Origin: an uncultured Lachnospiraceae bacterium
GTDB taxonomy: Bacteria; Bacillota; Clostridia; Lachnospirales; Lachnospiraceae
Length of the DNA: 39,900 nt
Reading direction: 5' to 3'
NCBI GenBank assembly: GCA_947179245.1
Contig: CAMXBD010000011.1
Coordinates: 1-39,900, forward strand
Below the pieces are notes generated by a model. It was not told the DNA's origin, did not search any database, and saw only the letters and a program-made list of their open reading frames with translations. The position numbers and the translations under genes were made by a program. Numbering within the stretch: position 1 is the first letter of the stretch; every line of letters begins with the position of its first letter. This document shows positions 24,015 through 33,317 of this stretch, piece by piece.

Positions 24015-24989
24015 TTATAGATCAAACTCTCTGAACAGCTTATCCCTGTATTTCTTATCTTTCAGTGCACGTTTCAAATCCTGCAGGCGATTCTGCTCCA
24101 ACAGGATACTGGTCAGGCCGGATAGTTGTTCTATACCTTGCTCTATTCCTTCCTCTCTCCCCTCCATCCGGATTGTTCTTTCATACTTCTCCACATCAAA
24201 CTCTTCCAATAACATTCCCAACACCTCCGCCCGATAGTTTTTTAATACCTCGTACAAAACACCATGGTTCATGCAATAATCAATTGCCTCACTAAATGCT
24301 TCCTGTGCATCCAGACCATCTGCTATATACTGTCTGGAAACAGCCACAAACTGAGCATATTCTTTCAACACGGAACACCGCTCCAACAACTCACTATTAT
24401 GTCCATAATTAATATTAAGCATCCGCACCGTCAATTCAACACACGACTTCTGTTCCTTGGCGACAAAAGCATCCGACAGTTTCAAAAGCTCCTCATCCGG
24501 CGCATCTTTTTCCCCATTATAGAACACGATACATTGTGGTGTCGGCAATGGTATCAGCGTTGTACCGTACAGACTCATTCCCATCTGTTCAATCAATTTC
24601 TGATATTCTTCCGCCAGATAAATCAGAAACCGAACCGGCATATTCAGATTATATGTACTCTGATGCTCGTATAAATTCAATGTTCCTGCCAGAACAAATG
24701 CAAGGTCATTCTTCATCACTACATAAACGACGCTCTCGATCGTTACTATCTGCAACTGTGCCGCATCCGTATAAGTCGTACCGTTTAATGCATTATATAA
24801 CTGTAAAAGCGCATCCCTGTCTTTCTCAAACAGGAAACGGAACAGCCGGTCTTTGACTGCGTGTTGAACTTTTCTCCTGCCCCGCCACCCAATCTTTCCA
24901 TATCGAAGGAGAAACCCTCTCACCCTATCCCCAGCTATTGCATTTTTCTTTTTGCTCTTCGTTTTCTCTGTTACATCTTCCTTTTGCAT
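24015..24989 (-). CDS. Rpn/PD-(D/E)XK family putative transposase-nuclease
   Basis: A 324-residue protein of the 'recombination-promoting nuclease / putative transposase' group. The core reads K-N-D-L-A-F, then L-N-L-Y-E-H-Q-S-T-Y-N-L-N-M-P-V-R-F-L-I-Y, a D...ExQ form of the PD-(D/E)XK site (about residues 93-125 of the product). The C-terminal part is helical with G-R-E-E-G-I-E-Q-G-I-E-Q, a repeated tail common in this group. I chose the ATG at 24989 because GGGAGG lies eight bases upstream. A GTG start 60 bases earlier is open but lacks a site. The family often occurs in many genomic copies, and true transposition is unproven. Confidence 0.85.
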   Translation of the reverse strand: MQKEDVTEKTKSKKKNAIAGDRVRGFLLRYGKIGWRGRRKVQHAVKDRLFRFLFEKDRDALLQLYNALNGTTYTDAAQLQIVTIESVVYVVMKNDLAFVLAGTLNLYEHQSTYNLNMPVRFLIYLAEEYQKLIEQMGMSLYGTTLIPLPTPQCIVFYNGEKDAPDEELLKLSDAFVAKEQKSCVELTVRMLNINYGHNSELLERCSVLKEYAQFVAVSRQYIADGLDAQEAFSEAIDYCMNHGVLYEVLKNYRAEVLGMLLEEFDVEKYERTIRMEGREEGIEQGIEQLSGLTSILLEQNRLQDLKRALKDKKYRDKLFREFDL

Positions 24990-25142
24990 ATCATCATCCT
25001 CCCATGCACCGGCAGGATAACGATATGCCTCACATCTGCATTTTCTCACGTCCCTGCCCTATTTTATTAATGTCTGAAAAATTTGACAGAAACTGCCCAG
25101 ATGTGCAAGACGCACATTATTTAGAATTTTTCTGATGAATAT

Positions 25143-25171
25143 ATTGTATATAATACAAGATTTGCTGTCAA
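25143..25171 (-). promoter_or_regulatory. Promoter of the Rpn-like gene
   Basis: On the minus strand a perfect TTGACA (25171-25166), a 17-base spacer and TACAAT (25148-25143). The leader to the chosen start is about 145 bases. Confidence 0.7.
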
Positions 25172-25229
25172 TCATTTTATAAAAATTTATACAGTAAATA
25201 ATTATGCAATATTCTTATCAATAAATTCT

Positions 25230-26234
25230 CTACTGCCGGGCAGTACTATCCTCTGCACCACGCCCCTGCTGATAAGCCGTTCTTATAATATCGTCAATCT
25301 TCGCTTCCTGAAGCCCCACTTCTTTGATAGGCGCTGTATGAGAAATGTCTTCAATCAGCTGGGCGGCGGTAATCTCATCCTTTCTGAATTTATAGACAGC
25401 TCTGGCTTCCTCCACAGAAACTAACTCCGCCTTCGGATGCCGGATCATGGCAGGACGATAAAAATCAATGACGAGCTGGCGATATGGAGCGATCCTGTCC
25501 ACCAGTTCATCCAGCGAGCCATCCTCGATGATCTTTCCGTCATTTATGATAATCAACCGTCTGCACAGTTCCTGAACATCGCCCAGATCATGAGTCGTTA
25601 GGATAATTGTTGTCTTGCTGCGTTCATTAATCTCCTTGATGAACTTCCGGACGGAATATTTCGCCTCCACGTCAAGACCAATTGTCGGCTCGTCGAGAAA
25701 AAGAATCTCAGGTGAATGGAGCATTGCCGCCACCAAATCACCCCTCATCCGCTGTCCTAATGAGAGCTGACGCACTGGTGTATCGATAAATTCACTGATC
25801 TTAAAGATTTCATCCAGCATTTCTATATTCTTTTCGTAAAGGGCATCATCAATCTGATAAATCCGCTTCAACAGATCGAAAGTCTCGCCCAGACGCAGAT
25901 TCCAATTCAATTGACTGCGCTGCCCGAATACAACACCAAGGTTCTTTACCACCCGCTTACGCTCCTTCTGCGGCGATATGCCGTTAATCAGAATCTCACC
26001 GCTGGTTGGCTGCATAATGCCCGATAGCATCTTCACTGTGGTGCTCTTCCCAGCGCCATTGGGACCGATATAGGCTACGATATCCCCCTTTTCAATCTCA
26101 AAAGAGATGTCGTTCACAGCTCTGACATATTCAACGTCCTGCACGAAGAGATTTTTCACCGCGCCCTTAAGTCCTTTATCTTTTTTAACCTTTTTATATT
26201 CTTTCACCAGATGGCTGACTTCGATGATATTCAT
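25230..26234 (-). CDS. ABC-2 type exporter ATP-binding protein
   Basis: A 334-residue ABC ATPase. Walker A is G57-P-N-G-A-G-K-S-T, the Q-loop V-F-G-Q-R-S-Q, the signature L-S-L-G-Q-R-M-R, Walker B with D-loop I-L-F-L-D-E-P-T-I-G-L-D and H-loop T-T-H-D. The L-S-L-G-Q signature and the roughly 100-residue C-terminal extension are typical of ATPases partnered with ABC-2 (DUF990-like) permeases. It is the third gene of a three-gene unit with two permeases upstream. Its substrate is unknown. TTTTTTTCTCC on the plus strand gives an AAAGGAGAAAA site before the ATG. Confidence 0.92.
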   Translation of the reverse strand: MNIIEVSHLVKEYKKVKKDKGLKGAVKNLFVQDVEYVRAVNDISFEIEKGDIVAYIGPNGAGKSTTVKMLSGIMQPTSGEILINGISPQKERKRVVKNLGVVFGQRSQLNWNLRLGETFDLLKRIYQIDDALYEKNIEMLDEIFKISEFIDTPVRQLSLGQRMRGDLVAAMLHSPEILFLDEPTIGLDVEAKYSVRKFIKEINERSKTTIILTTHDLGDVQELCRRLIIINDGKIIEDGSLDELVDRIAPYRQLVIDFYRPAMIRHPKAELVSVEEARAVYKFRKDEITAAQLIEDISHTAPIKEVGLQEAKIDDIIRTAYQQGRGAEDSTARQ

Positions 26235-26267
26235 GAAATTTTCTCCTTTTTTTCTTCAATATATCAA

Positions 26268-27080
26268 TTAACTTCCCGCACTCTCATACCTGTACATCCC
26301 AACACGGAACAGACCACAGCTTAGTGCAAACATGACCACACCCACTCCCAGACTGATGACTGCCATAGGAACCGGAATTACGCTCCCCTCCATTCCTAAA
26401 ATGTCTTTTACAGGATAAAAGGTAATCCATGCAAGAGGCAGGAAAAACGTGAACAATACCTGCGTCCATTTCGGATAGATTGTAAGAGGGTACATGGACA
26501 CCCGCTCAAAGAGTTCCCCAACCATGTCCGTGAAATTCGCCGTACTCTTTGTCCAGAATGAAAGCGAACCACAGAAAATCCAGACCGCCCCTCTGATCAG
26601 CGTCGCACCGGTCAGGGTGAACAAGATCATAGCAGTATTCGCAAAATTCACCGTCAGATGTACCTTTGCACAGCCATAGAAAAATACCATCAGACCGGGA
26701 ATCATATCGGTAATGCCGATTAAGTTGAAATCCTCGAACAAAAACTGGAACAGCACCCCCATAGGCCGAAGCAGGAACATATCATACTCCCCCTCAATCA
26801 CACAGTAAGGCATATACCATGTCTGGATAAAAAATACCACCACCAGCCCATGGCTTAAAACTGACATGCCGTATAGAAATGCCATGCTCTCATATCCCCA
26901 ACCGCCCAGACTGCCAAAGGAATCCACCACGAACTTGATGGTGGCAAACCCCACCACCCATTGAACACAGTTTGCAAGTACATGTCCGATCAACATGAAC
27001 GGATATTCCATCTGGGACTGGATGGCAAGCCTCGTAAGAGCCGCCGCCACTGAAACGTAATATTTAATTTTTTTCCACAT
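26268..27080 (-). CDS. ABC-2 family transporter permease (DUF990-like, PF06182 type)
   Basis: A 270-residue polytopic protein with about six hydrophobic segments. The phrase Y-C-V-I-E-G-E-Y-D-M-F-L-L-R-P-M (about residues 90-105) is the conserved cytosolic segment of this permease family. It probably pairs with the next permease upstream to form the membrane pore of an exporter powered by the downstream ATPase. The gap to the upstream permease is three bases, with GGGAGG inside the end of that gene as ribosome site. Confidence 0.88.
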   Translation of the reverse strand: MWKKIKYYVSVAAALTRLAIQSQMEYPFMLIGHVLANCVQWVVGFATIKFVVDSFGSLGGWGYESMAFLYGMSVLSHGLVVVFFIQTWYMPYCVIEGEYDMFLLRPMGVLFQFLFEDFNLIGITDMIPGLMVFFYGCAKVHLTVNFANTAMILFTLTGATLIRGAVWIFCGSLSFWTKSTANFTDMVGELFERVSMYPLTIYPKWTQVLFTFFLPLAWITFYPVKDILGMEGSVIPVPMAVISLGVGVVMFALSCGLFRVGMYRYESAGS

Positions 27081-27083
27081 AAA

Positions 27084-27884
27084 TCAACCTCCCTGAATCA
27101 GGACAGACGCTGCCGCCTTTTTCTGCACGGTAATAAATATCAGCCACAGCGCTGCACACCATAATAACTGAAACACTATACGTAGCAGCATTTCCCCATA
27201 CGTATATCGGCCGATATAAATTCCAAGGGGAAGCTGGTAAATATTTACAAAAGGTAAAACCTCAAGAACTGCCCGCAATCCTTTGGGAAAGAACCAGAGG
27301 GGAATGACACTGCCTGAGAGCAATTTCATAATAAATCCCTTCACATTCCTTACCGGTCCCATACTGATCACCTTGAAGGCACACATTCCTAAGAGCGCCG
27401 CCAGTATCCAGTTGATCAGATAGCCGATGGAGAAGCTTAGGAGAAATAGTATAAAGTGGACAGTCGATGCGGGCACAGGCAATCCAAACATCACAGTTCC
27501 AAGAATAAGCAACGGAACTGCAATTTGAAAAAAGGCAACCACCATATCACCTAGATCCTCTGCCAGATAGATGCCATAGATATTCACCGGTTTTAACATA
27601 TCAAGAGCCACACTGCCGGACCTGACGCTGCTCTCAATCCGTCCTTCCACGCCCATAGTCAACAGATTCCCCATGATGACAGATATGATAGTATAAGTAA
27701 TCATATCCTGTTCCCCGACTCCTAATACGGCTCCCGCCCCGCCATATGCTGCCTTCCAGAAACATGCCATGGCAAACATGAACAGGCATTGGACCAGAAT
27801 GGCAGAGATGACATTGAACCGGTAAGCCAGCGCAGACTGTATCCGGATCTTTACAATAAATAAATAGGCTTTCATCAAATACAA
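27084..27884 (-). CDS. ABC-2 family transporter permease, first gene of the exporter
   Basis: A 266-residue polytopic protein with about six hydrophobic segments and the family phrase R-S-G-S-V-A-L-D-M-L-K-P-V-N (about residues 87-100), equivalent to I-E-G-E-Y-D-M-F-L-L-R-P in its partner. The two permeases therefore look like diverged paralogues forming a heterodimer. AGGAGG lies seven bases ahead of the ATG. A hairpin lies just upstream of this site. Confidence 0.87.
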   Translation of the reverse strand: MYLMKAYLFIVKIRIQSALAYRFNVISAILVQCLFMFAMACFWKAAYGGAGAVLGVGEQDMITYTIISVIMGNLLTMGVEGRIESSVRSGSVALDMLKPVNIYGIYLAEDLGDMVVAFFQIAVPLLILGTVMFGLPVPASTVHFILFLLSFSIGYLINWILAALLGMCAFKVISMGPVRNVKGFIMKLLSGSVIPLWFFPKGLRAVLEVLPFVNIYQLPLGIYIGRYTYGEMLLRIVFQLLWCAALWLIFITVQKKAAASVLIQGG

Positions 27885-27905
27885 ACCTCCTGATTTTCCA
27901 AAATA

Positions 27906-27923
27906 AAACGGGCAAGCCCGTTT
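27906..27923 (-). terminator. Hairpin ahead of the ABC-2 operon
   Basis: AAACGGGC-AA-GCCCGTTT is a perfect inverted repeat. On the minus strand it is followed by TATTTTGG. It may end the fructokinase transcript or act as an attenuator, as it lies only about 20 bases before the first permease start. The rest of the 27885-28100 gap holds an ATGGCAT/ATGCCAT dyad (27987-28012) and no gene. Confidence 0.5.
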
Positions 27924-28100
27924 ACATAATTTTGCTATGAAATGTTATGCATCCCACCAGACCCGAAATGAGCCATGAAATTTCCTATGGCATAAAAAGT
28001 GCATCATGCCATCCCAGTTATAAATGCTTCTGATCCGGCACAATGCACATAAAAAACAATATCACTAAGCGTTGACAGCCTGCTGCTGTCCACCATACTT

Positions 28101-29063
28101 CTAAAACTTGTCAATCAACTCCCGCACTTCCTTCTCCTCCGGCATCACGCGAAGCGCTCCCTTACGTGTCGTGATAATGGAAGCTGCCGCATTGGCAAAT
28201 GTAAGCATCTCTTTCAGCTTTTCTTCGTCCATATTATGTAAACCATATTTCAACACATAATTCAAACAGCATCCGCCAAAAGTATCTCCAGCTCCTGTAG
28301 TCTCGATGGTATTCTCCTGTATAAACGGTTTTACCTCCACACGCAGGTCTTTGTAATAAGCACGGCTTCCTTCTCTGCCCATAGAAAGCATAATCAACGG
28401 AATATCATACTGCTTCCGCAGTTTGGCGATACCTGAATCATAATCCTCTTCTCCGGTAAACCACTGTATCTCATTGTCGGAAATTTTCAGCACATCGCAT
28501 TGTGCCAATCCGTAAGCAACCTGCTCTTTAGCATCATCGAGGGATTTCCATAAAGGCTCTCTCAAGTTAGGGTCAAAGGAAATCACTGCCCCCGCCTCCT
28601 TTGCAGCTGCAATCGCCTTCTTCGTGGCATTTCTCACTTTTTCATGAGTCATGGACAGCGTACCGAAATGAAAGATGTTTGTATCCTTCACCAATTCCAC
28701 CTGCACTTCATCCTCTTGTAACATCATATCCGCACCGGGATTTCTGTAGAATGAGAAATCTCTGTCACCATCAGGAAAAGTTTCCACAAACGCCAATGTA
28801 GTCCTTACTTCCTCATCCATCACCAGATTAGATGTATCTATTCCTACTTCTTCCAACGTCTTCTTAAGCCGGTTTCCGAAAATATCCTGCCCCACTTTGC
28901 CGATAAAAGCTGTTTTCCTACCCAATTTCGTTAACATGGACAACACGTTACAGGGCGCACCGCCGGGGTTCGCCTCATAGATTGGATTCCGCTGCCCGCT
29001 TGTTCCGTTTTCCGTAAAATCAATCAACAATTCGCCTAATGCAACCACGTCATACTTTTTCAT
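28101..29063 (-). CDS. scrK: Fructokinase, PfkB family
   Basis: A 320-residue sugar kinase. The first PfkB signature region is N-P-G-G-A-P-C-N-V (32-40) with upstream G-E-L-L-I-D-F. The second is T-T-G-A-G-D-T-F-G-G, with D260 as the catalytic base. The order and length match ScrK-type fructokinases, which phosphorylate fructose to fructose-6-phosphate with ATP. The gene is last in the sugar operon, after the GH32 enzyme whose product is fructose, which supports the substrate. GAGGAGA-like CGGCGGACATG context gives a moderate ribosome site. Confidence 0.9.
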   Translation of the reverse strand: MKKYDVVALGELLIDFTENGTSGQRNPIYEANPGGAPCNVLSMLTKLGRKTAFIGKVGQDIFGNRLKKTLEEVGIDTSNLVMDEEVRTTLAFVETFPDGDRDFSFYRNPGADMMLQEDEVQVELVKDTNIFHFGTLSMTHEKVRNATKKAIAAAKEAGAVISFDPNLREPLWKSLDDAKEQVAYGLAQCDVLKISDNEIQWFTGEEDYDSGIAKLRKQYDIPLIMLSMGREGSRAYYKDLRVEVKPFIQENTIETTGAGDTFGGCCLNYVLKYGLHNMDEEKLKEMLTFANAAASIITTRKGALRVMPEEKEVRELIDKF

Positions 29064-29115
29064 GTCCGCCGTCTCCTTTCAGCCCGATGCTCCCGTTTAG
29101 TCTGTTCCATAACCA

Positions 29116-30600
29116 CTACCGCAACTCATATTTTACCACATCCATCACGACTTCGCCATCGGCAAAGAAAGAAATTCCGTTCGCCGCAAGATCAGTATAC
29201 ATAGTCGCTGTGAGCACATACTCGCCATCATTTACGAAGACCTCCACACTGAACTTATCCAGAATAATCCTCATCTTAATATTTCCGTCCTTGTTATTCA
29301 CAAGGCAGCGGCGCTGATGAATGATCGCCCTTCTGGAGCCGGAAAATTTCCTATCCACTTTAACAATTGACTCATACGGTCTAAAACTGATCGAAGTCCG
29401 ATATGTGTCATCCTGCGCAAACCTGACTGCAAATCTACGATAGACATTCGCCGCATCTGCCGGGCGGACCGTCACTTCCATATCGACTTTGCGACCATCC
29501 ACGCCTGCAAGCCTGATCACATCCGTAAATGTAACATTTTCATGCCGTACTTCCTCCCCACGCAGTTCTTCCAGTTCCCGTATAGGTCTTTGATACAAAC
29601 GATTATTCTGTATAAAAAGTTCTCTGGGCAGGCTCATCTGTCCGAGCCACGGCTGATCGGGCGTGTGAAGATTACAGGTATCCCAGTTCTGCATCCATCC
29701 AATCATAATTCTTCTGCCGTCCGGTGTAAGAATGGTCTGCGGTGCATAGAAATCAATTCCGTAATCAATCGCCTGATCGTGTTCCTCTGTAAAAGTATCG
29801 GTCTTATCATCATAGGAACCGATGAGACAGAGTGTACCGTTACCGTTATGATATTCAAATCCCTGTGGGAGCATATCTTGCGGGCTGGTCAGCACAACGC
29901 CCTTCCCGTCCAACATAAAGCAATCCGGACACTCCCACATCTTGCCAAAACGCTTGTCGTTAGCCGCCAGTATCTTCTCGTAGTTCCAGTGGACGCCATC
30001 AGGACTGCTGTACAAAAGAACCCTTCCGTCCCCTTCCTCCGTACAATTTCCTACCACACAGCGATAGGTTCCGTCTGCTTTCTGCCACATTTTCGGATCG
30101 CGAAAATCAAACTTACTTCCTCCCTGCGGCAAATCTTTTCTCGTAAGCACCGGGTTTCCCGCATATTTTTCATAATCGATGCCGTCACCAACCGCGACAC
30201 ACTGCGTCTGGATATCGCGCGTACTGCCGTCCGGCTGTGTCTCTCTGGCAACACCTGTATATAGCAGCAAATGCCTTCCGTCCGGAAGCACTACCGCACT
30301 GCCGGAAAAACAGCCGTCTCTGTCATAATCCATATCAGGCGCTAATGCCGCCGGGAGATATCTCCAATGCAGTAAATCCGTACTCACCGCATGTCCCCAG
30401 TGCATTGGTCCCCAATGAGAATCATAGGGATGGTACTGATAGAACATATGATATTCACCTTTATAATAGGAGAAACCGTTAGGATCATTCATCCATCCCA
30501 CGCGCGTCGCCAAGTGGAAATCCGGTTTGGCTTCCTTGTCAATCTTTCTCTCCATCGTCTCTTCATATCTTCTTGCATCACGCAAAGTCTGGCTTATCAT
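29116..30600 (-). CDS. Glycoside hydrolase family 32 beta-fructosidase / sucrose-6-phosphate hydrolase-like
   Basis: A 494-residue GH32 enzyme. The nucleophile motif W-M-N-D39-P-N-G, the transition-state residue in F-R-D168-P-K and the acid/base E223 in W-E-C-P-D are all present. An N-terminal five-blade propeller and C-terminal beta-sandwich fit the length. There is no signal peptide, so it acts inside the cell on imported sugar. As uptake here is by an ABC system rather than a PTS, unphosphorylated sucrose or short fructans are the likelier substrate. It would release fructose for the kinase 52 bases downstream. GGAGG lies six bases before the ATG. Confidence 0.93.
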   Translation of the reverse strand: MISQTLRDARRYEETMERKIDKEAKPDFHLATRVGWMNDPNGFSYYKGEYHMFYQYHPYDSHWGPMHWGHAVSTDLLHWRYLPAALAPDMDYDRDGCFSGSAVVLPDGRHLLLYTGVARETQPDGSTRDIQTQCVAVGDGIDYEKYAGNPVLTRKDLPQGGSKFDFRDPKMWQKADGTYRCVVGNCTEEGDGRVLLYSSPDGVHWNYEKILAANDKRFGKMWECPDCFMLDGKGVVLTSPQDMLPQGFEYHNGNGTLCLIGSYDDKTDTFTEEHDQAIDYGIDFYAPQTILTPDGRRIMIGWMQNWDTCNLHTPDQPWLGQMSLPRELFIQNNRLYQRPIRELEELRGEEVRHENVTFTDVIRLAGVDGRKVDMEVTVRPADAANVYRRFAVRFAQDDTYRTSISFRPYESIVKVDRKFSGSRRAIIHQRRCLVNNKDGNIKMRIILDKFSVEVFVNDGEYVLTATMYTDLAANGISFFADGEVVMDVVKYELR

Positions 30601-30636
30601 ACTTTACCTCCATGTCAAAGCAACCATTATATTTCT

Positions 30637-30642
30637 ATTATA
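30637..30642 (-). promoter_or_regulatory. Possible internal promoter (-10) for the GH32 gene
   Basis: A perfect TATAAT on the minus strand lies 36 bases ahead of the GH32 start, in the 101-base gap after the binding-protein gene. No convincing -35 was found at the right distance. Confidence 0.3.
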
Positions 30643-30701
30643 ACCTATCTCATCAACAATTCCATAATAACCCAATATCAAGACATATGCTACACTTTAT
30701 A

Positions 30702-32387
30702 TTACTCTGCACTCTCCAGTCCGGCATACCGGTTATACGCATTCTGGTATACATCCAGAAGTTTATCCATACCGCACTTATTTCTCAAATGCTCAATGTA
30801 GGCGTTCCACTCTTCATCTGTGGGCCCGCCGTTTTTCAGCCACAAGCCTTCCTGCTCGGACACCGCGCTCTCAAAATTAGCCTTATACCAGTCGATATCA
30901 TCCAGCTCTCTTCCCGTGAACACACAGTCAACCGGATAGGTCGTAGTATCGTCAACATAGGGCATCCAGAAATCGTATAGGTCAGTCAGACGCTCAATGG
31001 CACGGTCTTCCATCTTAAAAGTAGTCTTATAGTAGTCGCTGAGAATCAATTTCGGTCCTGCCACCTCACACTCACCTTTTAACTCACCGGAACTTTTACC
31101 ATATTTTTCGCGGCTCTCATCATCGGAAATACTCAGCCAGACGCCTTCATCATCCTGTCCCGTAAAATAAGTACCGATTGGACCATACTGGAGCTGCATA
31201 ACATTTTCCGGAGCATACCACATATCAAAGAATTTTAACAAATTAGCCGGGCTCTTACAAGCTTTCGTGATATTGAGCTGTCCACTGTTGATACCGCCGC
31301 CAGTACGGATTGTCACGTTGTGCGTACCATCCGGACCGTCCAGAATCGGCAGGAACACATAATCTTTCGCATAATCGCCCATCAGCTCCTCAATATACCA
31401 CCATGTCGAAACGCCCACATAACCCTGAGAGCATTTGGAGATTAACTGTGTATCCGACTGGCTGAACATCTCAAGGTCCATCAACCCCTCCGCATACCAG
31501 TCGTGGAAATAGGTGAGCGCCTCCCGATACTGATCTGTTACACACATAAATTCTACTGTACCGTCACCTTTCAGGACAAGATCGTTGCAGACATCATTTG
31601 GCCAGTTCGTAAAACCGAAACCTGCGTAGAAGATATTCTGTCCCCAGCACCACTGATCGAATCCCGTACTCATCGGGATTGTACTTCCCGGATCATTTCC
31701 GTAATATTTGGCGCTCATGTCATTATCCTTAAAAGCCTTAAGCGCAGTGTGAAGTTCATCAAGCGTCGTGGGTACTTCCAGTCCCAGATCATCCAACCAT
31801 GCCTTATTGATCATGGCAAACTGCGGAATCGAATAAATACTGTAATCTTCCGCGGCACCGATACCTGCCGTTCCCATACGCTCTCCTGCCGGAAGTCCGT
31901 AGATATATCCGTCATCCATGGTGATGGCACTCTTGATATCCGGATTTTCTTCCAGAATTTTACTCAAATTAGGCATATATTCTTCTGTCAGATAAGGAGT
32001 CAGGTCAATAAATGTACCATCATCCCCATAACGTGAGATATCATAGTTACTGAATCCGACACCCATAAAAGCATCCGGAAGTTCATCACCCGCGATACGG
32101 ATATTGACCTGCTCTGCCAAAGACTCACTCATGGTCGTCCAATCAATACTGATCCCTGAATCACTTTGAAGCTGGTTTAACACCACATTATCGTCATATC
32201 CCGGACTGAGTGCACTCTGGGCGCCCATAATAGCAAACTGCGTCTGAGACGTATCCGTGTTTGCAACACCTTTCTCATGATGTCCATAATCTTTATTTCC
32301 GCACGCCGTCATGGACAATACAAGAGTTACTGCAAGCGTACAGGATACAAGCTTTTTTCCGTAATTGCATTCTTTCCACTTTCTCAT
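30702..32387 (-). CDS. Sugar ABC transporter substrate-binding lipoprotein (LplA/YtcQ-type)
   Basis: A 561-residue lipoprotein. The signal peptide has basic residues, a hydrophobic core and lipobox S-M-T-A-C29. The mature protein matches the large (about 500-560 residue) class of carbohydrate-binding proteins that pair with LplB/LplC-type permeases, larger than the usual 400-440 of CUT1 binding proteins. It should be anchored on the outer face of the membrane and deliver oligosaccharide, here probably a fructo-oligosaccharide or sucrose. It follows the LplC-type permease by 21 bases. AAAGGA lies ahead of the ATG. No cognate ATPase is encoded nearby, so a shared MsmK-like ATPase is presumed. 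Confidence 0.92.
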   Translation of the reverse strand: MRKWKECNYGKKLVSCTLAVTLVLSMTACGNKDYGHHEKGVANTDTSQTQFAIMGAQSALSPGYDDNVVLNQLQSDSGISIDWTTMSESLAEQVNIRIAGDELPDAFMGVGFSNYDISRYGDDGTFIDLTPYLTEEYMPNLSKILEENPDIKSAITMDDGYIYGLPAGERMGTAGIGAAEDYSIYSIPQFAMINKAWLDDLGLEVPTTLDELHTALKAFKDNDMSAKYYGNDPGSTIPMSTGFDQWCWGQNIFYAGFGFTNWPNDVCNDLVLKGDGTVEFMCVTDQYREALTYFHDWYAEGLMDLEMFSQSDTQLISKCSQGYVGVSTWWYIEELMGDYAKDYVFLPILDGPDGTHNVTIRTGGGINSGQLNITKACKSPANLLKFFDMWYAPENVMQLQYGPIGTYFTGQDDEGVWLSISDDESREKYGKSSGELKGECEVAGPKLILSDYYKTTFKMEDRAIERLTDLYDFWMPYVDDTTTYPVDCVFTGRELDDIDWYKANFESAVSEQEGLWLKNGGPTDEEWNAYIEHLRNKCGMDKLLDVYQNAYNRYAGLESAE

Positions 32388-32408
32388 AATCTGATTTCCT
32401 TTCTGCGA

Positions 32409-33317
32409 TTAGCCTTTTACCGCACCAGCCATAAAGCCTTTTTCAAAATACTTCTGTACAAACGGATAAATAATCAACATCGGCAGAGCCGCTATAATAA
32501 TGGATGAGAACTTAATCATCTCTGTCATCTTATTCAATTCGGCAAATCCGCCAGATATGGTGCTCGCCTGACTCGCACTTGCAGAACTCTTGATAAGGAT
32601 ATTCCTCAGTACAAGCGGCAGAGGCGCTTTGTTTGGTGAAGGCAGATAAATCATCGATGTAAACCAGTCATTCCAGTAAGCTACCATACTGAACACTACC
32701 ATAACCGCCATAATGGAGCGGCTTAAAGGTACAACGATCTTAATAAACGTCGTCCACTTGGAAGCACCGTCTATGTTCGCCGCCTCAACCATTTCTTTCG
32801 GAATACTGTTCTCGAAGAAATTCCTCACGATGATCATATTGCCGACTGCAACACCGCCCGGTAAAAACAGCGCCCACATATTGTTGATCAATCCTGTCTG
32901 CTTTACAACTAAGTAAGTAGGAACCATACCTCCGCCGAAGTACATCGTAATGATGAAAAAGATACTTAAAAGTTTTCTGCCCGGCAGATCCTTCACACTC
33001 AGAGGGTAAGCTGCCAGATAAAGTACCACAACGGAGAATACCGTACCAATGATCGTGTACTTAAAACTATTAAAAAGTCCTGTCAGAATACTCGGATCCG
33101 CAAATACCGATTTATAACCATCCAATGTAAACTGGCTTGGCAAGAGGAATGTCTTACCTGCATATACATCATATGGATTTGATACGGAAGCAATCAACAC
33201 ATAGTATAACGGATATGCAACAATGAACAGGATAATGGTGCAGATCACAACAAGAATAATGTCACTGCTTTTTTCTGAAAGTCCTGTCAGCTTTCCGGAT
33301 TTTGTATTTGCTTTCAT
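32409..33317 (-). CDS. Carbohydrate ABC transporter permease (LplC/YtcP-type)
   Basis: A 302-residue membrane protein with about six membrane segments. The coupling motif E-A-A-N-I-D-G-A-S-K-W-T-T-F-I-K-I-V-V-P-L (EAA---G) that docks the ATPase is clear near residue 180. It forms the pore together with the LplB-type permease ten bases upstream. AGGAGG spans the end of the upstream stop. The first 67 codons of this gene are repeated upstream in the tandem duplication (34336-34545). Confidence 0.92.
   Translation of the reverse strand: MKANTKSGKLTGLSEKSSDIILVVICTIILFIVAYPLYYVLIASVSNPYDVYAGKTFLLPSQFTLDGYKSVFADPSILTGLFNSFKYTIIGTVFSVVVLYLAAYPLSVKDLPGRKLLSIFFIITMYFGGGMVPTYLVVKQTGLINNMWALFLPGGVAVGNMIIVRNFFENSIPKEMVEAANIDGASKWTTFIKIVVPLSRSIMAVMVVFSMVAYWNDWFTSMIYLPSPNKAPLPLVLRNILIKSSASASQASTISGGFAELNKMTEMIKFSSIIIAALPMLIIYPFVQKYFEKGFMAGAVKG

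Noticed and set aside
24015-25049. GTG start at 25049 for the Rpn-like gene
   Set aside because: No ribosome site precedes it and the added residues are not family-like. GGGAGG precedes the ATG at 24989.
27987-28012. Inverted repeat ATGGCAT...ATGCCAT
   Set aside because: It could be an operator, but no regulator or promoter elements clearly fit it. It is not followed by T-runs and so is not a terminator.
28074-28090. Small hairpin GACAGC-N5-GCTGTC after the fructokinase gene
   Set aside because: The stem is six bases with no T-run on either side, so it is not supported as a terminator.
29542-30264. 240-residue open frame on the plus strand
   Set aside because: It lies entirely opposite the GH32 gene, which has all its catalytic motifs. 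It shows no recognisable domain and no ribosome site.
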